Shown: positions 50,829-59,821, counted from the stretch's first letter. The stretch is DNA of 64,000 nucleotides from Acidobacteriota bacterium (GCA_013289825.1 JABCZF010000024.1:1-64000), one strand, 5' to 3'. Made by a program: numbers and translations. The notes: generated by a model not told the origin, from the sequence alone.

Positions 50829-51046
50829 AAAACGTGGCTGGCCATGCCCCGGTCTCGTTCGATTTCTGGATTCCGCGCCAAGCTGAGTGGGGTGTCAAGA
50901 AACTCGAAACCTCTCCGTCACCGTGCGCATCCTGCGCCAATTCCTTGCTGGGAAATACCGCACGCTTTCACTTTGTGGCAAGCTAGTGAAGCAGCGCTCA
51001 ACCGATCCTATCCAGGAAATCTCAGGAACAGGAAGAGAATCTCGGC

Positions 51047-52246
51047 GTGACGATTTTTCATTCAGGATGGCGCGATACGGTGCTTCTGCTGGCGGCGGCG
51101 CCACTCGCTTATTACCTCGCGGCTACATTTGCCGCCTGGCGCTTCTTTCGCCGCGCGCGCAGGCACAAGTTGCGAAACTACACTCCGGGCGTGAGCTTGC
51201 TGAAACCGGTCCGAGACGTGGATTTCGGCACTTATGAAAATTATTCGAGCTTCTGCCGCCAGGATTACCCCGACTATGAAATTCTCTTTGCTGTGAATGA
51301 CGCCTCAGATCCGGCCGTTCCGCTCATCCGCCGCTTGATCGCCGAATTTCCCGCCCGCCAGATTCGTCTGCTTGTTGGCGCGGACAATTTGGGGGCGAAT
51401 CGCAAGGTCAACAAGCTCGCACGGCTCTCTCGTGAAGCGCAGCACGAAATCCTGGTCCTCACGGATGGGGATGTTCGCGTCGGTCCAAACTATTTGCGCG
51501 AAGTCGTCGCTCCCTTCGTCGACGAAAGCACGGGCGCGGTGACCTGTTTCTATCGCGGCATCGCCGAGAAAAATCTTGGCGCAGAGCTGGAAGCCGTCGG
51601 CGCATCCAGTGATTTTTTCGCGGGCGTGCTGATGGCGGAGTTGACCGAGGGCATCAATTTTGCTCTCGGCGCTTCCATCGTCACCACCAAGCGCTGGCTC
51701 TCCAAAATCGGCGGTTTTGAGTCGATCGCAGGCCTGCTTGCAGACGACTACGAACTGGGTCTGCGCATCGCCAATGCCGGCGGACGCGTTCTTCTTTCGC
51801 GTGAGTCCGTCTGGACCATGTACGCCGCGCAAACCGCCAAGGGCTTCTGGGAGCATCAGCTGCGTTGGGCGAGGACCGTTCGTCTCTGCCGCCCGCTCTC
51901 TTATTTCGCGCTGATCTTTACGCTCGGCCTTCCGTGGTCACTGTTGGCGGCGTTTGTGGCCCCGACGAAGTGGATCGCCGCCGCCTACTTGCTGGCCTAC
52001 CTTGTGTTGCGGCACGTCATGGCTTGGACCGTGGGCGTCTGGGGAGTCGGCGATGAGGTGCTTCGCCGCAAACTCTGGCTCGTACCGCTGCGCGACGCGC
52101 TTTATTCGGCCGTCTGGCTCGCGAGCTTCGCTTCCAACCGCATCACCTGGGGCGGTCAGGAGTTCACCATGCACAAAGGTCAAATGGTACCCGAGGCAGC
52201 ATCGGGAGAAGCGAATTCGACTCCAGCCACTTCCGCTCGCGGTTGA
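51047..52246 (+). CDS. hpnI: HpnI-like glycosyltransferase, paralog 3
   Basis: VSLLKPVRDVDFGTYENYSSFCRQDYPDYEILFAVNDASDP; LTDGDVRVGPNYLREVVAPF; ADDYELG; HQLRWARTVRLCRPLS. Confidence 0.84.
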   Translation: MTIFHSGWRDTVLLLAAAPLAYYLAATFAAWRFFRRARRHKLRNYTPGVSLLKPVRDVDFGTYENYSSFCRQDYPDYEILFAVNDASDPAVPLIRRLIAEFPARQIRLLVGADNLGANRKVNKLARLSREAQHEILVLTDGDVRVGPNYLREVVAPFVDESTGAVTCFYRGIAEKNLGAELEAVGASSDFFAGVLMAELTEGINFALGASIVTTKRWLSKIGGFESIAGLLADDYELGLRIANAGGRVLLSRESVWTMYAAQTAKGFWEHQLRWARTVRLCRPLSYFALIFTLGLPWSLLAAFVAPTKWIAAAYLLAYLVLRHVMAWTVGVWGVGDEVLRRKLWLVPLRDALYSAVWLASFASNRITWGGQEFTMHKGQMVPEAASGEANSTPATSARG

Positions 52247-52339
52247 CGCCCCAGCGAATCCCGATTAAATTAGATAAGAAGAATCGTGGCCCTCCCGAGC
52301 CTCGGGATCCTGCCGCGGTTTCTTTTTCCTCCCATCGGC

Positions 52340-52379
52340 TGGGAGATCGTCCAATTGGTAGGACTCCAGACTCTGAATA
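52340..52379 (+). tRNA. 5' half of a tRNA-Gln(CTG) gene, truncated at the anticodon loop/stem
   Basis: TGGGAGATCGTCCAATTGGTAGGACTCCAGACTCTGAAT: acceptor 5' strand, D-arm, anticodon stem 5' strand and CTG anticodon; no matching 3' half follows. Confidence 0.7.
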
Positions 52380-52806
52380 TGAATCAAATCGTGAGATAAA
52401 CCGTTTGAACCGTTGCACTTACGATTAAAGCCGAACCCTCCAAATTGCCCCTCAGATTGACCCACCATTTGTCCGCTCGGGGAACGTGTCCCAGCAACGA
52501 ACACCAAACCTTACCTCCGCTAGCACTAGCAACACTGAAACTTGCGGCGTAGAAGATCCGGACCAGCGCCAGGGCTGATCCGATTGCGATAAAGGCGACC
52601 AAGGCGATCCGAAGCCACTTTTCTTCCTGATACGTCCGTAGCCATTAGCGAACAGGCGTTTTCAAAAGGACTTAGAAACGATTAGGCAGCGGATTCAAGT
52701 AGGGCTGCGGAGAATTTCTAGGTGTAGTCGGAAGACGCGACGTAGCAAACGTAGCAAAGAAAAACGCCGCGTAGAATCTCGATGTAATCAGCCGGGTTGC
52801 CGCTGA

Positions 52807-53880
52807 CTAGTTCGACGTTCCCGCTTCCCCTCCATCCTTTCTCCACGGGTACCCGCGTCCGATTTGAAGCCAGATAAGCCCGTCTGGAGAACCTGGAGGC
52901 AAGTCGTATTTTCGTCTAACTGAAAAGACGTTGCCCATGTCGTTCATAAAAGTTAGTTCTCTCGGACTGCCTTCTTTGGAACTGCCTTCATTCGCCATGT
53001 GGACGACGATTGCATCATTCACGGAGCCGTCCAGAATTTCTTCAACGGGCGCAGCGGAGTTATACGGAGTCTCGACATCGCAGAAATCTCCGGCAAAATC
53101 CCGCAGGATGGAAAGAACTTCTCTGTTTTCTTGAGGAGCCGTTAGTCGAATCAGGCATTTCTTATTCGGCGTCAACGCCGAAAGGTTCTTAAAGACGTGG
53201 AGCGTATTCGTGAAACCGGGATACTGAGAGTCTTGCGTTGAAAGCGCATAACGATGCCTAGTCGGAATCCAACGCGGCGCGGTCAGATACAGCACACCGA
53301 CGAGTATTATACCAAGCACGCTCAAGCCCAAAATCGCAAACCCCTTGTGACTTACCGCTTGCTCTAGCTTCAAAGTCCTCTTGTGAATCAGCCACGGGAC
53401 CCGAAAGAGATCAGTAATCGCGAAAATCGCAATCCCGAGTAGAGTTCCCGCTAAGGCATTCTTCGCATTCGTCCATAAGTCTTGGTGCAACAGAAAGCCG
53501 ACGATCGCACCTACGCTTCCAGCCGCCAGTTTCGGCTTCCATCTTTGATAGAACTCCATTCCGAACTGCCCGAAGAAATTCCCATAATACGATTTCCACT
53601 TTTCTTCCCGGCTTCTGTTACGAATACCTTCTCTTCCGAGCGGAGTGATCTCAAGATTTACAATGGCCTCAAGTGTTCCTCGTGCCCCCGTCCGGTAGGT
53701 TTTACCGTCAACAAATCGCATTTTGTACAGCGCATCAAGAGCAAGCGACCACTCCTTATCCGGTACCTCAGCAAAATCGGGCACACGGGTTTTCAAGTCG
53801 CGAGACGAAACTTTGGTGGGAAATGCTTCCTCCAAAGCCGAAAGAATCTTTTGCGCAAGAGACTCGCTATAAGCAGGCAA
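52807..53880 (-). CDS. Hypothetical membrane protein: possible N-terminal winged-helix-like region, two or three TM segments, C-terminal uncharacterised domain
   Basis: Single long ORF; N-terminal helical KILSALEEAFPTKVSSRDLKTRVPDF..., TM segments GSVGAIVGFLLHQ and GFAILGLSVLGIILVGVLYL. Confidence 0.65.
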   Translation of the reverse strand: MPAYSESLAQKILSALEEAFPTKVSSRDLKTRVPDFAEVPDKEWSLALDALYKMRFVDGKTYRTGARGTLEAIVNLEITPLGREGIRNRSREEKWKSYYGNFFGQFGMEFYQRWKPKLAAGSVGAIVGFLLHQDLWTNAKNALAGTLLGIAIFAITDLFRVPWLIHKRTLKLEQAVSHKGFAILGLSVLGIILVGVLYLTAPRWIPTRHRYALSTQDSQYPGFTNTLHVFKNLSALTPNKKCLIRLTAPQENREVLSILRDFAGDFCDVETPYNSAAPVEEILDGSVNDAIVVHMANEGSSKEGSPRELTFMNDMGNVFSVRRKYDLPPGSPDGLIWLQIGRGYPWRKDGGEAGTSN

Positions 53881-53954
53881 TGTTTTTGCTCGGATACCCT
53901 AAAGGCTCCATCAATGTTAGCAGAAATGTGTGAGGTGCTCTCCGACACATCAAG

Positions 53955-54016
53955 TGGCCTTAGGGAACGGTCTGCAAAACTATCACTCGTCGGTTCGAAT
54001 CCGAGCCGCGCCTCCA
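53955..54016 (+). tRNA. tRNA-Cys-like remnant (3' ~60 nt, GCA anticodon, encoded CCA; 5' acceptor strand missing)
   Basis: AGTGGCCTTAGGGAACGGTCTGCAAAACTATCACTCGTCGGTTCGAATCCGAGCCGCGCCTCCA; CCGCGCC acceptor 3' strand has no GGCGCGG partner upstream. Confidence 0.65.
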
Positions 54017-54032
54017 TATCCCGAAAAACGGC

Positions 54033-54100
54033 TCCTGGAAAGAGGCGTTGGTGGCCTGCGAAGCCGACCTTAGCGGGTTCGAGTCCCGCCGCCACCTCCG
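54033..54100 (+). tRNA. Second tRNA-like remnant (Cys-like; anticodon loop CTGCGAA; 5' acceptor strand missing)
   Basis: GGCTCCTGGAAAGAGGCGTTGGTGGCCTGCGAAGCCGACCTTAGCGGGTTCGAGTCCCGCCGCCACCTCCG; T-arm GCGGG-TTCGAGT-CCCGC is perfect; CGCCACC lacks its 5' GGTGGCG partner. Confidence 0.55.
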
Positions 54101-54116
54101 CCTTCCTGAGCTTCCA

Positions 54117-55532
54117 TCACGGTGGCGGAAGGGTCAGTGGTTTTTTTGAAACCCTGGTAAAGGCGCATGGCTTGGCATCACCGGCTTTGTGTTTGAAGCT
54201 GAAGGGAGCGCAATCGTCTGGACTGATGCCTTCAGGGCTTTTTGCGCCAACCCAAAGCACAATATCGTCGGGCACTTCTGGGTCAAGCGTCACATTTTTC
54301 CTATGCTTAATTGCGGCCTTGGCGAAGCCATCTCGTATCGCTGCGATTTCCGGTTTCATTACACCGAGCGACCCATTCGCGGAAAGTTGCACGTCAATCA
54401 TCGACTCGTAGAAGGGCTCAACGCGGTTGGGACCGATTACTCTCCATCCCGCTGAAGTGAAAACCTTTTTGAACTCTTGAGCATAGCTCCACGTGTTCCC
54501 CCCGCTCGAAGCCATTATTAGAATCTTGTGGCCAGGATACTTCGACAGTTCAGCCTCTATTTGCGACCGCTGCCACTCTGACAAGTGCCGTGTGTCTGGC
54601 AGGGTTTCGGAACCGGGCTGCGGGGTCGGCGCGTCTTCCCTCATTATTGTCAGGGAGCCGTCTGGCAACTGCACGGTATGAGCGGGCGGCTGAAGCCTAT
54701 CCTCAAATTCGAGTGGAATCTTCATCCACCTGTCGCAAGATTGCTTTGAATTCTCAGCGATGTGGTAGCTAGTCGGCAGAAGGCTGTCCCGACATTGGAT
54801 CACTGGTCTACGCAAACCATCGACACTCACCTGCACGGCATACTGCAGCACTTTATGAGTTGCGCTCACTATCAAATGCTGAACGGCCCGTGGGTTTCCA
54901 AAGGATGCGATTGTGATTGTGTAATCTTCATCCCATGGTGTTGATGGGGCAAACCAGAAATATTGCAGCGTTATAAGATTTGACGGTGTGGCGTCAATTT
55001 CAGCAAATTTTGCAACTACGGCGACACCGGACTTGTTGTCGCGCAGTTCTATCTCCACGTTGCTTGGAGTTCGCGGCCCTTCATGTATCACAAAAAAGGC
55101 ACGCCGTTCTCCGTCGATCAAATCGCGAGTCGGAGCAACATATAAATACACAGGCTGCATGACTGACCAGATTGAACTAGCCGCGAAATACAAGAGCGTC
55201 ATGCTTGCTACGGCAGTTGTGCCAAGGCGTGCAATTCTAGGCCAACTTCTGTCAAAGGACCAACGCAAAAACAGGCGCGCCAAGAAGAAAAACGCACAAA
55301 TCCATAACACCCAAGCAACAGCGATACTCCAGGGTCTTTCCTCAGGCACGATGTAGGTCCACGGGATATGTACCAGCGAGATGACAAACGCCCAAAAAAG
55401 GTCGCTGCCATATCTCTTTGTGCGTGGCGTGGATTCGCGCTGAGTCTTTAGAAGTTCTTTAGCGAGCTGACGCGCTTGTTCTCTCCGAACTCGACGACTC
55501 TCGCGGCCACCATAAGGCTGGTTCCTGGACAT
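54117..55532 (-). CDS. Hypothetical membrane protein with C-terminal uncharacterised domain similar in pattern to 52807-53880
   Basis: Several N-terminal TM segments; C-terminal KILIMASSGGNTWSYAQEFKKVFTSAGWRVIGPNRVEPFYESM...VPDDIVLWVGAKSPE. Confidence 0.68.
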   Translation of the reverse strand: MSRNQPYGGRESRRVRREQARQLAKELLKTQRESTPRTKRYGSDLFWAFVISLVHIPWTYIVPEERPWSIAVAWVLWICAFFFLARLFLRWSFDRSWPRIARLGTTAVASMTLLYFAASSIWSVMQPVYLYVAPTRDLIDGERRAFFVIHEGPRTPSNVEIELRDNKSGVAVVAKFAEIDATPSNLITLQYFWFAPSTPWDEDYTITIASFGNPRAVQHLIVSATHKVLQYAVQVSVDGLRRPVIQCRDSLLPTSYHIAENSKQSCDRWMKIPLEFEDRLQPPAHTVQLPDGSLTIMREDAPTPQPGSETLPDTRHLSEWQRSQIEAELSKYPGHKILIMASSGGNTWSYAQEFKKVFTSAGWRVIGPNRVEPFYESMIDVQLSANGSLGVMKPEIAAIRDGFAKAAIKHRKNVTLDPEVPDDIVLWVGAKSPEGISPDDCAPFSFKHKAGDAKPCAFTRVSKKPLTLPPP

Positions 55533-55921
55533 TTTTGTTAAGTTTACGACAATTAGCGTGTGTCTTTATTGCCCAAATGGAGCAGATTCACTAGAACACC
55601 CGCTTCCTGCACACCAATCAGGAGTCCACCGTGTAGAAATCCGTTCTACTCCGCGAATTACAAAAGGAAATCCGGCGTCACGACTTGTCTACGTTTGTGG
55701 ATGACCCGCCAAGTGCTGCGCAGGGCGGCAAAGGCGTCCCCGTGGCCGGTTGCCCTTGCTGTAGGAAACGATTCGGCACAATCGCCCAGTTTCTAGACCA
55801 TTTGACGATCGATGTTCTGCCCGAGATCCTCGACAAATTGTCGGCCGACAGAACGTGAGAAAAGGTGTTCCAAAAGTGTTCCATAATACGCTGAACGCCA
55901 GTAGGCGAGATAACGGTTCGT

Positions 55922-56590
55922 ATGCGGCACAGCCTATACAGATACTTCAGTGATCGCAGGTGGGCTGACGAGTTCCTTGACGGCAAAATGCGCTTTCGGT
56001 CGTTGGCCTACTTTCGCGACTATGAAAACGAAAGCGAAGACGAAAAGGTCAGGAAAGATGACAAGGAAGGCAATCTAGTTTTTGGCCCTCCAGAAGGCCT
56101 GCTTATAAACAATCAAACCCAGGGGACTTCTCGCATCCATCCTGGTTTCCGAATGGAATCAAGAACGAAGCAGGCCGAAATCTTTGTGCTTTGCGCGAGC
56201 TCTTGTTTCTCAGAGGAACTTCGCAGTCGATTCGGCGCGGTCGTGTGCGTAGAAATTCTTAAGATTGCAGCGTTTTGCAGGCGGATTCAACGAGCTCTCC
56301 CCCAGAATGCTACATTTTTTGCTGGGAAGGTTATTTACTACGACCCAGGCCAGGGGCCTGAGGAGCGCTGGGCGCTGCCCGATCTGATCGCAAGATCGAA
56401 GTTCAAAGGTTACGAGTGGCAGTATGAGTACAGGTTTCTCTTTTCTCTCACAGATGCACTCGCATTTGAAAATGCGACATACCAATTAGTTCGAGGCAAT
56501 CTTGGCGAAGCTCCGAAACCCGAAGAGCATCTGGACTTCCCAGTGCAAACGAAAAACCTTCGTGACATCTGCCGAATTCGCGAGTTCTAG
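55922..56590 (+). CDS. Hypothetical protein, DUF2971-like in N-terminal pattern (tentative)
   Basis: LYRYFSDRRWADEFLDGKMRFRSLAYFRDYENESEDEKVRKDDKEG. Confidence 0.55.
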   Translation: MRHSLYRYFSDRRWADEFLDGKMRFRSLAYFRDYENESEDEKVRKDDKEGNLVFGPPEGLLINNQTQGTSRIHPGFRMESRTKQAEIFVLCASSCFSEELRSRFGAVVCVEILKIAAFCRRIQRALPQNATFFAGKVIYYDPGQGPEERWALPDLIARSKFKGYEWQYEYRFLFSLTDALAFENATYQLVRGNLGEAPKPEEHLDFPVQTKNLRDICRIREF

Positions 56591-56890
56591 TTTTTCTGCC
56601 ATTATGGGGCTGAGGTAGTTTGCCAGATGAGCCCGTCCGACCTTTCCCTGGTGGGGGTGGATTCTGTGCGCTGCGGGCGCGGCGCTTGCAGCCAAATTCG
56701 CCTTTGGGTACGCCTGGAATAGCTGCTTGTCCATCGCGATGAAATAGCGAGTCGGCGAGCATACGCCGTTGGTTGGGTTGTGTCCATCGTGGTACTCATG
56801 AGCTGGAGCGCTAAAGAGGAGTGGACGGCCACCGGCGACACGCGTCCGCAACGCGAGCGAAGATCGACCAAGCGTTTGGTGACTAACAGA

Positions 56891-56948
56891 AGGTCAAAAA
56901 GCTGTCCTGTTTCGTACAGTATATTTTCCAGTTCTGTGCCAGCCTCAG
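56891..56948. repeat. Imperfect direct repeat copy 1 (about 58 bp)
   Basis: aggtcaaaaagctgtcctgtttcgtacagtatattttccagttctgtgccagcctcag; 51/58 identical, ungapped, to copy 2. Confidence 0.85.
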
Positions 56949-57230
56949 CGGGCTTGGCCATCTTGATGAGAGTGTCCAGGGTCAAGAACGAAATGGCCAA
57001 GCCTCGGCTTAGCCACGCGGTCTGGGTCAAGGGTTATCATTTCTAGTCCAAGTCTATCCACGGCCACGGGTAAGGGCAGTTCGTTGCCCGGCAACCCACT
57101 GCTCACTTGCCGTGCGTTCGCACTTCGGAAGTCTTTTCGCCCTTCTTGCCCGGTGGTCTGCCGTTTCTCTTTGGCGAGTACTGCTTCAGCCCTTCTTCAA
57201 AAGGAACGCCAAGATGTCACCCGAAGCGCA

Positions 57231-57288
57231 AGGGCAAAAAGCTGTACTGTTTCGCACAGTATAATTTCCAGTTATGTGCCATCCTTAG
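57231..57288. repeat. Imperfect direct repeat copy 2 (about 58 bp), just upstream of ORF 57295
   Basis: agggcaaaaagctgtactgtttcgcacagtataatttccagttatgtgccatccttag; offset 340 bp from copy 1; contains a TATAAT at 57260-57265. Confidence 0.85.
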
Positions 57289-57294
57289 TCAACC

Positions 57295-57657
57295 TTGGTC
57301 CATAAGCAAACGAAGAAACATCTTGATGAGAAGGCACTATCGAACGTCGCGCAGGAACTGGCGAAGCCCCGCCTAGCAGCATCCGTTCGGGAAGGTATTG
57401 AAAAAAGTCCCCTGACCGCTGATGCGAAGTTCCGAAAGGGAGAATTGCTCCACAACCACAACACCAATGAAGACGGCCTAGTCACAAGGGTGTACGAACT
57501 TGAGGGTGCGATTACCTACGAAGTTGCAGTGCCCGTTATACGCGATACTTGGGCTGGCAGCCACTACGTTTCGGATTGGGCTGAGAGTGTGTTAGAGCTT
57601 TCCCGCAATGCCAAGCTGAATTCTTCGGGCAACCCGCCAAGGGACTGGCCTTCTTAG
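57295..57657 (+). CDS. Small hypothetical protein
   Basis: 120-aa ORF HKQTKKHLDEKALSNVAQELAKPRLAASVREGIEKSPLTADAKF...; balanced composition. Confidence 0.5.
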   Translation: MVHKQTKKHLDEKALSNVAQELAKPRLAASVREGIEKSPLTADAKFRKGELLHNHNTNEDGLVTRVYELEGAITYEVAVPVIRDTWAGSHYVSDWAESVLELSRNAKLNSSGNPPRDWPS

Positions 57658-58456
57658 CGGCGTTTTGGAAACCGCTTAACAACACCACGCCGTTGGTTTT
57701 AATTCCTACAGTTACTGTTGAAGTACGATGGCTCTATTGCACTCACCACAACCCGCTGAGATAACCTCTTCACGCTGCGAGACGGCGCAAGGAGAACCCA
57801 AGTGAAAGCCTATTAGCCCAAAGCAGTTGGCGCTGTTCGTAGCAAGATGATGATGCAAGCTTCTTTCTGGAACCGCTGGTGGATTCGTTGCTCGCCAATG
57901 GATTGACTGCGGCACAAATTCAGGATGCGGTGGCCGCGTCAGCAAGCCGAGTTCTTCGCGTTTGCCTGTGAGACGCCGAGATGTAAAACTCGGCGCGGCC
58001 AAGATTGACGTGGAAGCACAGCGCATCGCCACGAAGCTCATTGGCCGGCTGACCGTGACCAATCCAGACGCGGTGCCATCAGTGTTCGATAGACGCTGGC
58101 TACCCGCTGCCGCTGCTGCTTGATGGTTTACACCGGGCCTACCGCTTGCAGTCTGCTTCGTGCTGCGACCGGTGCGCGGCAGATCACGGGCTGTGACGCA
58201 TTGCCCTGCAACAGCCGCTGGCACTGGCGCACGATCTGCGCAAGGTGACCGAGCTTTTTTTTTTCTCACGGCGGTCAAGTCATTTCCCTTGGATGGCGTC
58301 AATCGCGGAGAGCTTCCGGTCTACGTGTGGTTCTGTGCGCGGCATACCTGAATGCAGCACGCAACTCTTCCCGGAAGGGACGCCACAGGTAGGACAGCGG
58401 ACGGAGCAAACTTGTTTGGGCGTCAGGTCTTTCTTTTTCACTTTGGAACGCTACTC

Positions 58457-58501
58457 TAAGACATGTCGCAAAACTGTGCGATATGGAACAACTTGAGATA
58501 A
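58457..58501. repeat. 45-bp repeat copy A
   Basis: TAAGACATGTCGCAAAACTGTGCGATATGGAACAACTTGAGATAA. Confidence 0.75.
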
Positions 58502-58902
58502 AGCTAGCTTGATGACGCGCACCGTGAGACTTTTTACCACTAGGGAACGAAATTTGAAAGTCGACACGTCCCACAAGTCAACTGTTGGCTGAGAACTCGT
58601 GAACAACGAGTAACGCCAGACTGCTGGCAGTGCGTTCATCTACGTAATTTTGATTCTGTTGGTCGCCGGTTGCGGCAATTGCGCCTGCTCCACCGCCAAG
58701 TCGCACCGTAGCGTCTCCGCCTTCGCGTCCGAGCTTGACAGCAGAGGAACTTTGCTCGCCACCGAACATTGGGGAGTACACACGATCTGACTGTAAACGC
58801 ATGGCGGCCCTGAACTGCGCTGCACGGCATGTCAATCAGCGTCAGTATTTGCCCACGGCAAAAGAGGGAGTTCACACAAAGACCAGGGAGCAAGGCGCTA
58901 CA

Positions 58903-58947
58903 TAAGACATGTCGCAAAAAACTGAGCAATATTGCTCAACTAGATAA
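58903..58947. repeat. 45-bp repeat copy B, containing a perfect 16-bp palindrome
   Basis: TAAGACATGTCGCAAAAAACTGAGCAATATTGCTCAACTAGATAA; TGAGCAATATTGCTCA palindrome at 58923-58938. Confidence 0.75.
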
Positions 58948-59078
58948 GTCTATCCAGATGGCCAACATAGTGAGACAGTTGGTAGTCACCAACGGGCACC
59001 AACGAACCACAGGGAGCGTTTGGTGTGGTGTCCGCACGGAAATAGGTCAAGCGCGTTTGTACCAGAGCAAAGGCTACA

Positions 59079-59405
59079 GTGAAAGACAATCTAGCACGTT
59101 GCGCTGAGCAGCTTCGCAAAGCAGTTCGTTTTCTGGCCAACAGTTCCTGCGCACCCCGAGAGAAGTTGAGGGGGGCGTACGACACTGAGTTTGGAAGCAT
59201 TTGGCACGACGATTTTCCGAACGGCTCTTTGAAAGACGACTACCTAACCATCATAAGCTCGATAATCAAGTCTGATGAGCCTAAAGCTGCCGTAAACATC
59301 GCGGCTATGTCCGATGAACAAGCGCGGACGGTCATACAGCAAATCTGTTCGCTTTCTCAGGCCGCCGCGTACGTGCTGGGCAAACAGAGCAATTCCGAGC
59401 GGTAG
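59079..59405 (+). CDS. Small hypothetical protein
   Basis: KDNLARCAEQLRKAVRFLANSSCAPREKLRGAYDTEFGSIWHDDFPNG...; protein-like composition, tandem with 59420-59821. Confidence 0.55.
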   Translation: MKDNLARCAEQLRKAVRFLANSSCAPREKLRGAYDTEFGSIWHDDFPNGSLKDDYLTIISSIIKSDEPKAAVNIAAMSDEQARTVIQQICSLSQAAAYVLGKQSNSER

Positions 59406-59419
59406 GGGAGAACGCAGAC

Positions 59420-59821
59420 ATGAAAAAGGGAGTGAAGCTGAGAGAGTCTGTGCCGGTCGTAACTGAATACGAAGACGCTTCCGGTTTTCCCGATGAACAA
59501 AATGCCAATTCGTATTGCCGCGAAATGAACGGCTGGAGTTCTGGGTGGACAGTTGAAAAAGTGAAACTGTGTGGGGTGGACAAGTGGAGGGTTGTTTGGC
59601 TAGGAGAGCGTGCCCTTGACACGTGGGAAAAGAAGATCGGCAGCGTGACTTTGACCTATTCGACGGAAGGCACAGTGGGCGTTGGCTACAGTCACAATTG
59701 CGATTGCCGCCGAGGAGAATTGATGACAGGAACCATCACCCATACAACAGGCATACGGTTAACGCGGGATGAAATTGAGAAACTGCCGAGCTTTGCTGAA
59801 TGGGTGGCGCAGTACACCTGA
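59420..59821 (+). CDS. Small hypothetical protein
   Basis: MKKGVKLRESVPVVTEYEDASGFPDEQNANSYCREMNGWSSG...; ATG with close upstream gene. Confidence 0.55.
   Translation: MKKGVKLRESVPVVTEYEDASGFPDEQNANSYCREMNGWSSGWTVEKVKLCGVDKWRVVWLGERALDTWEKKIGSVTLTYSTEGTVGVGYSHNCDCRRGELMTGTITHTTGIRLTRDEIEKLPSFAEWVAQYT

Noticed and set aside
56602-57030. 142-aa minus-strand ORF covering repeat copy 1
   Set aside because: Ser/Thr/Arg-rich and overlapping a repeat whose second copy has stop codons in the same frame; not supported as a gene.
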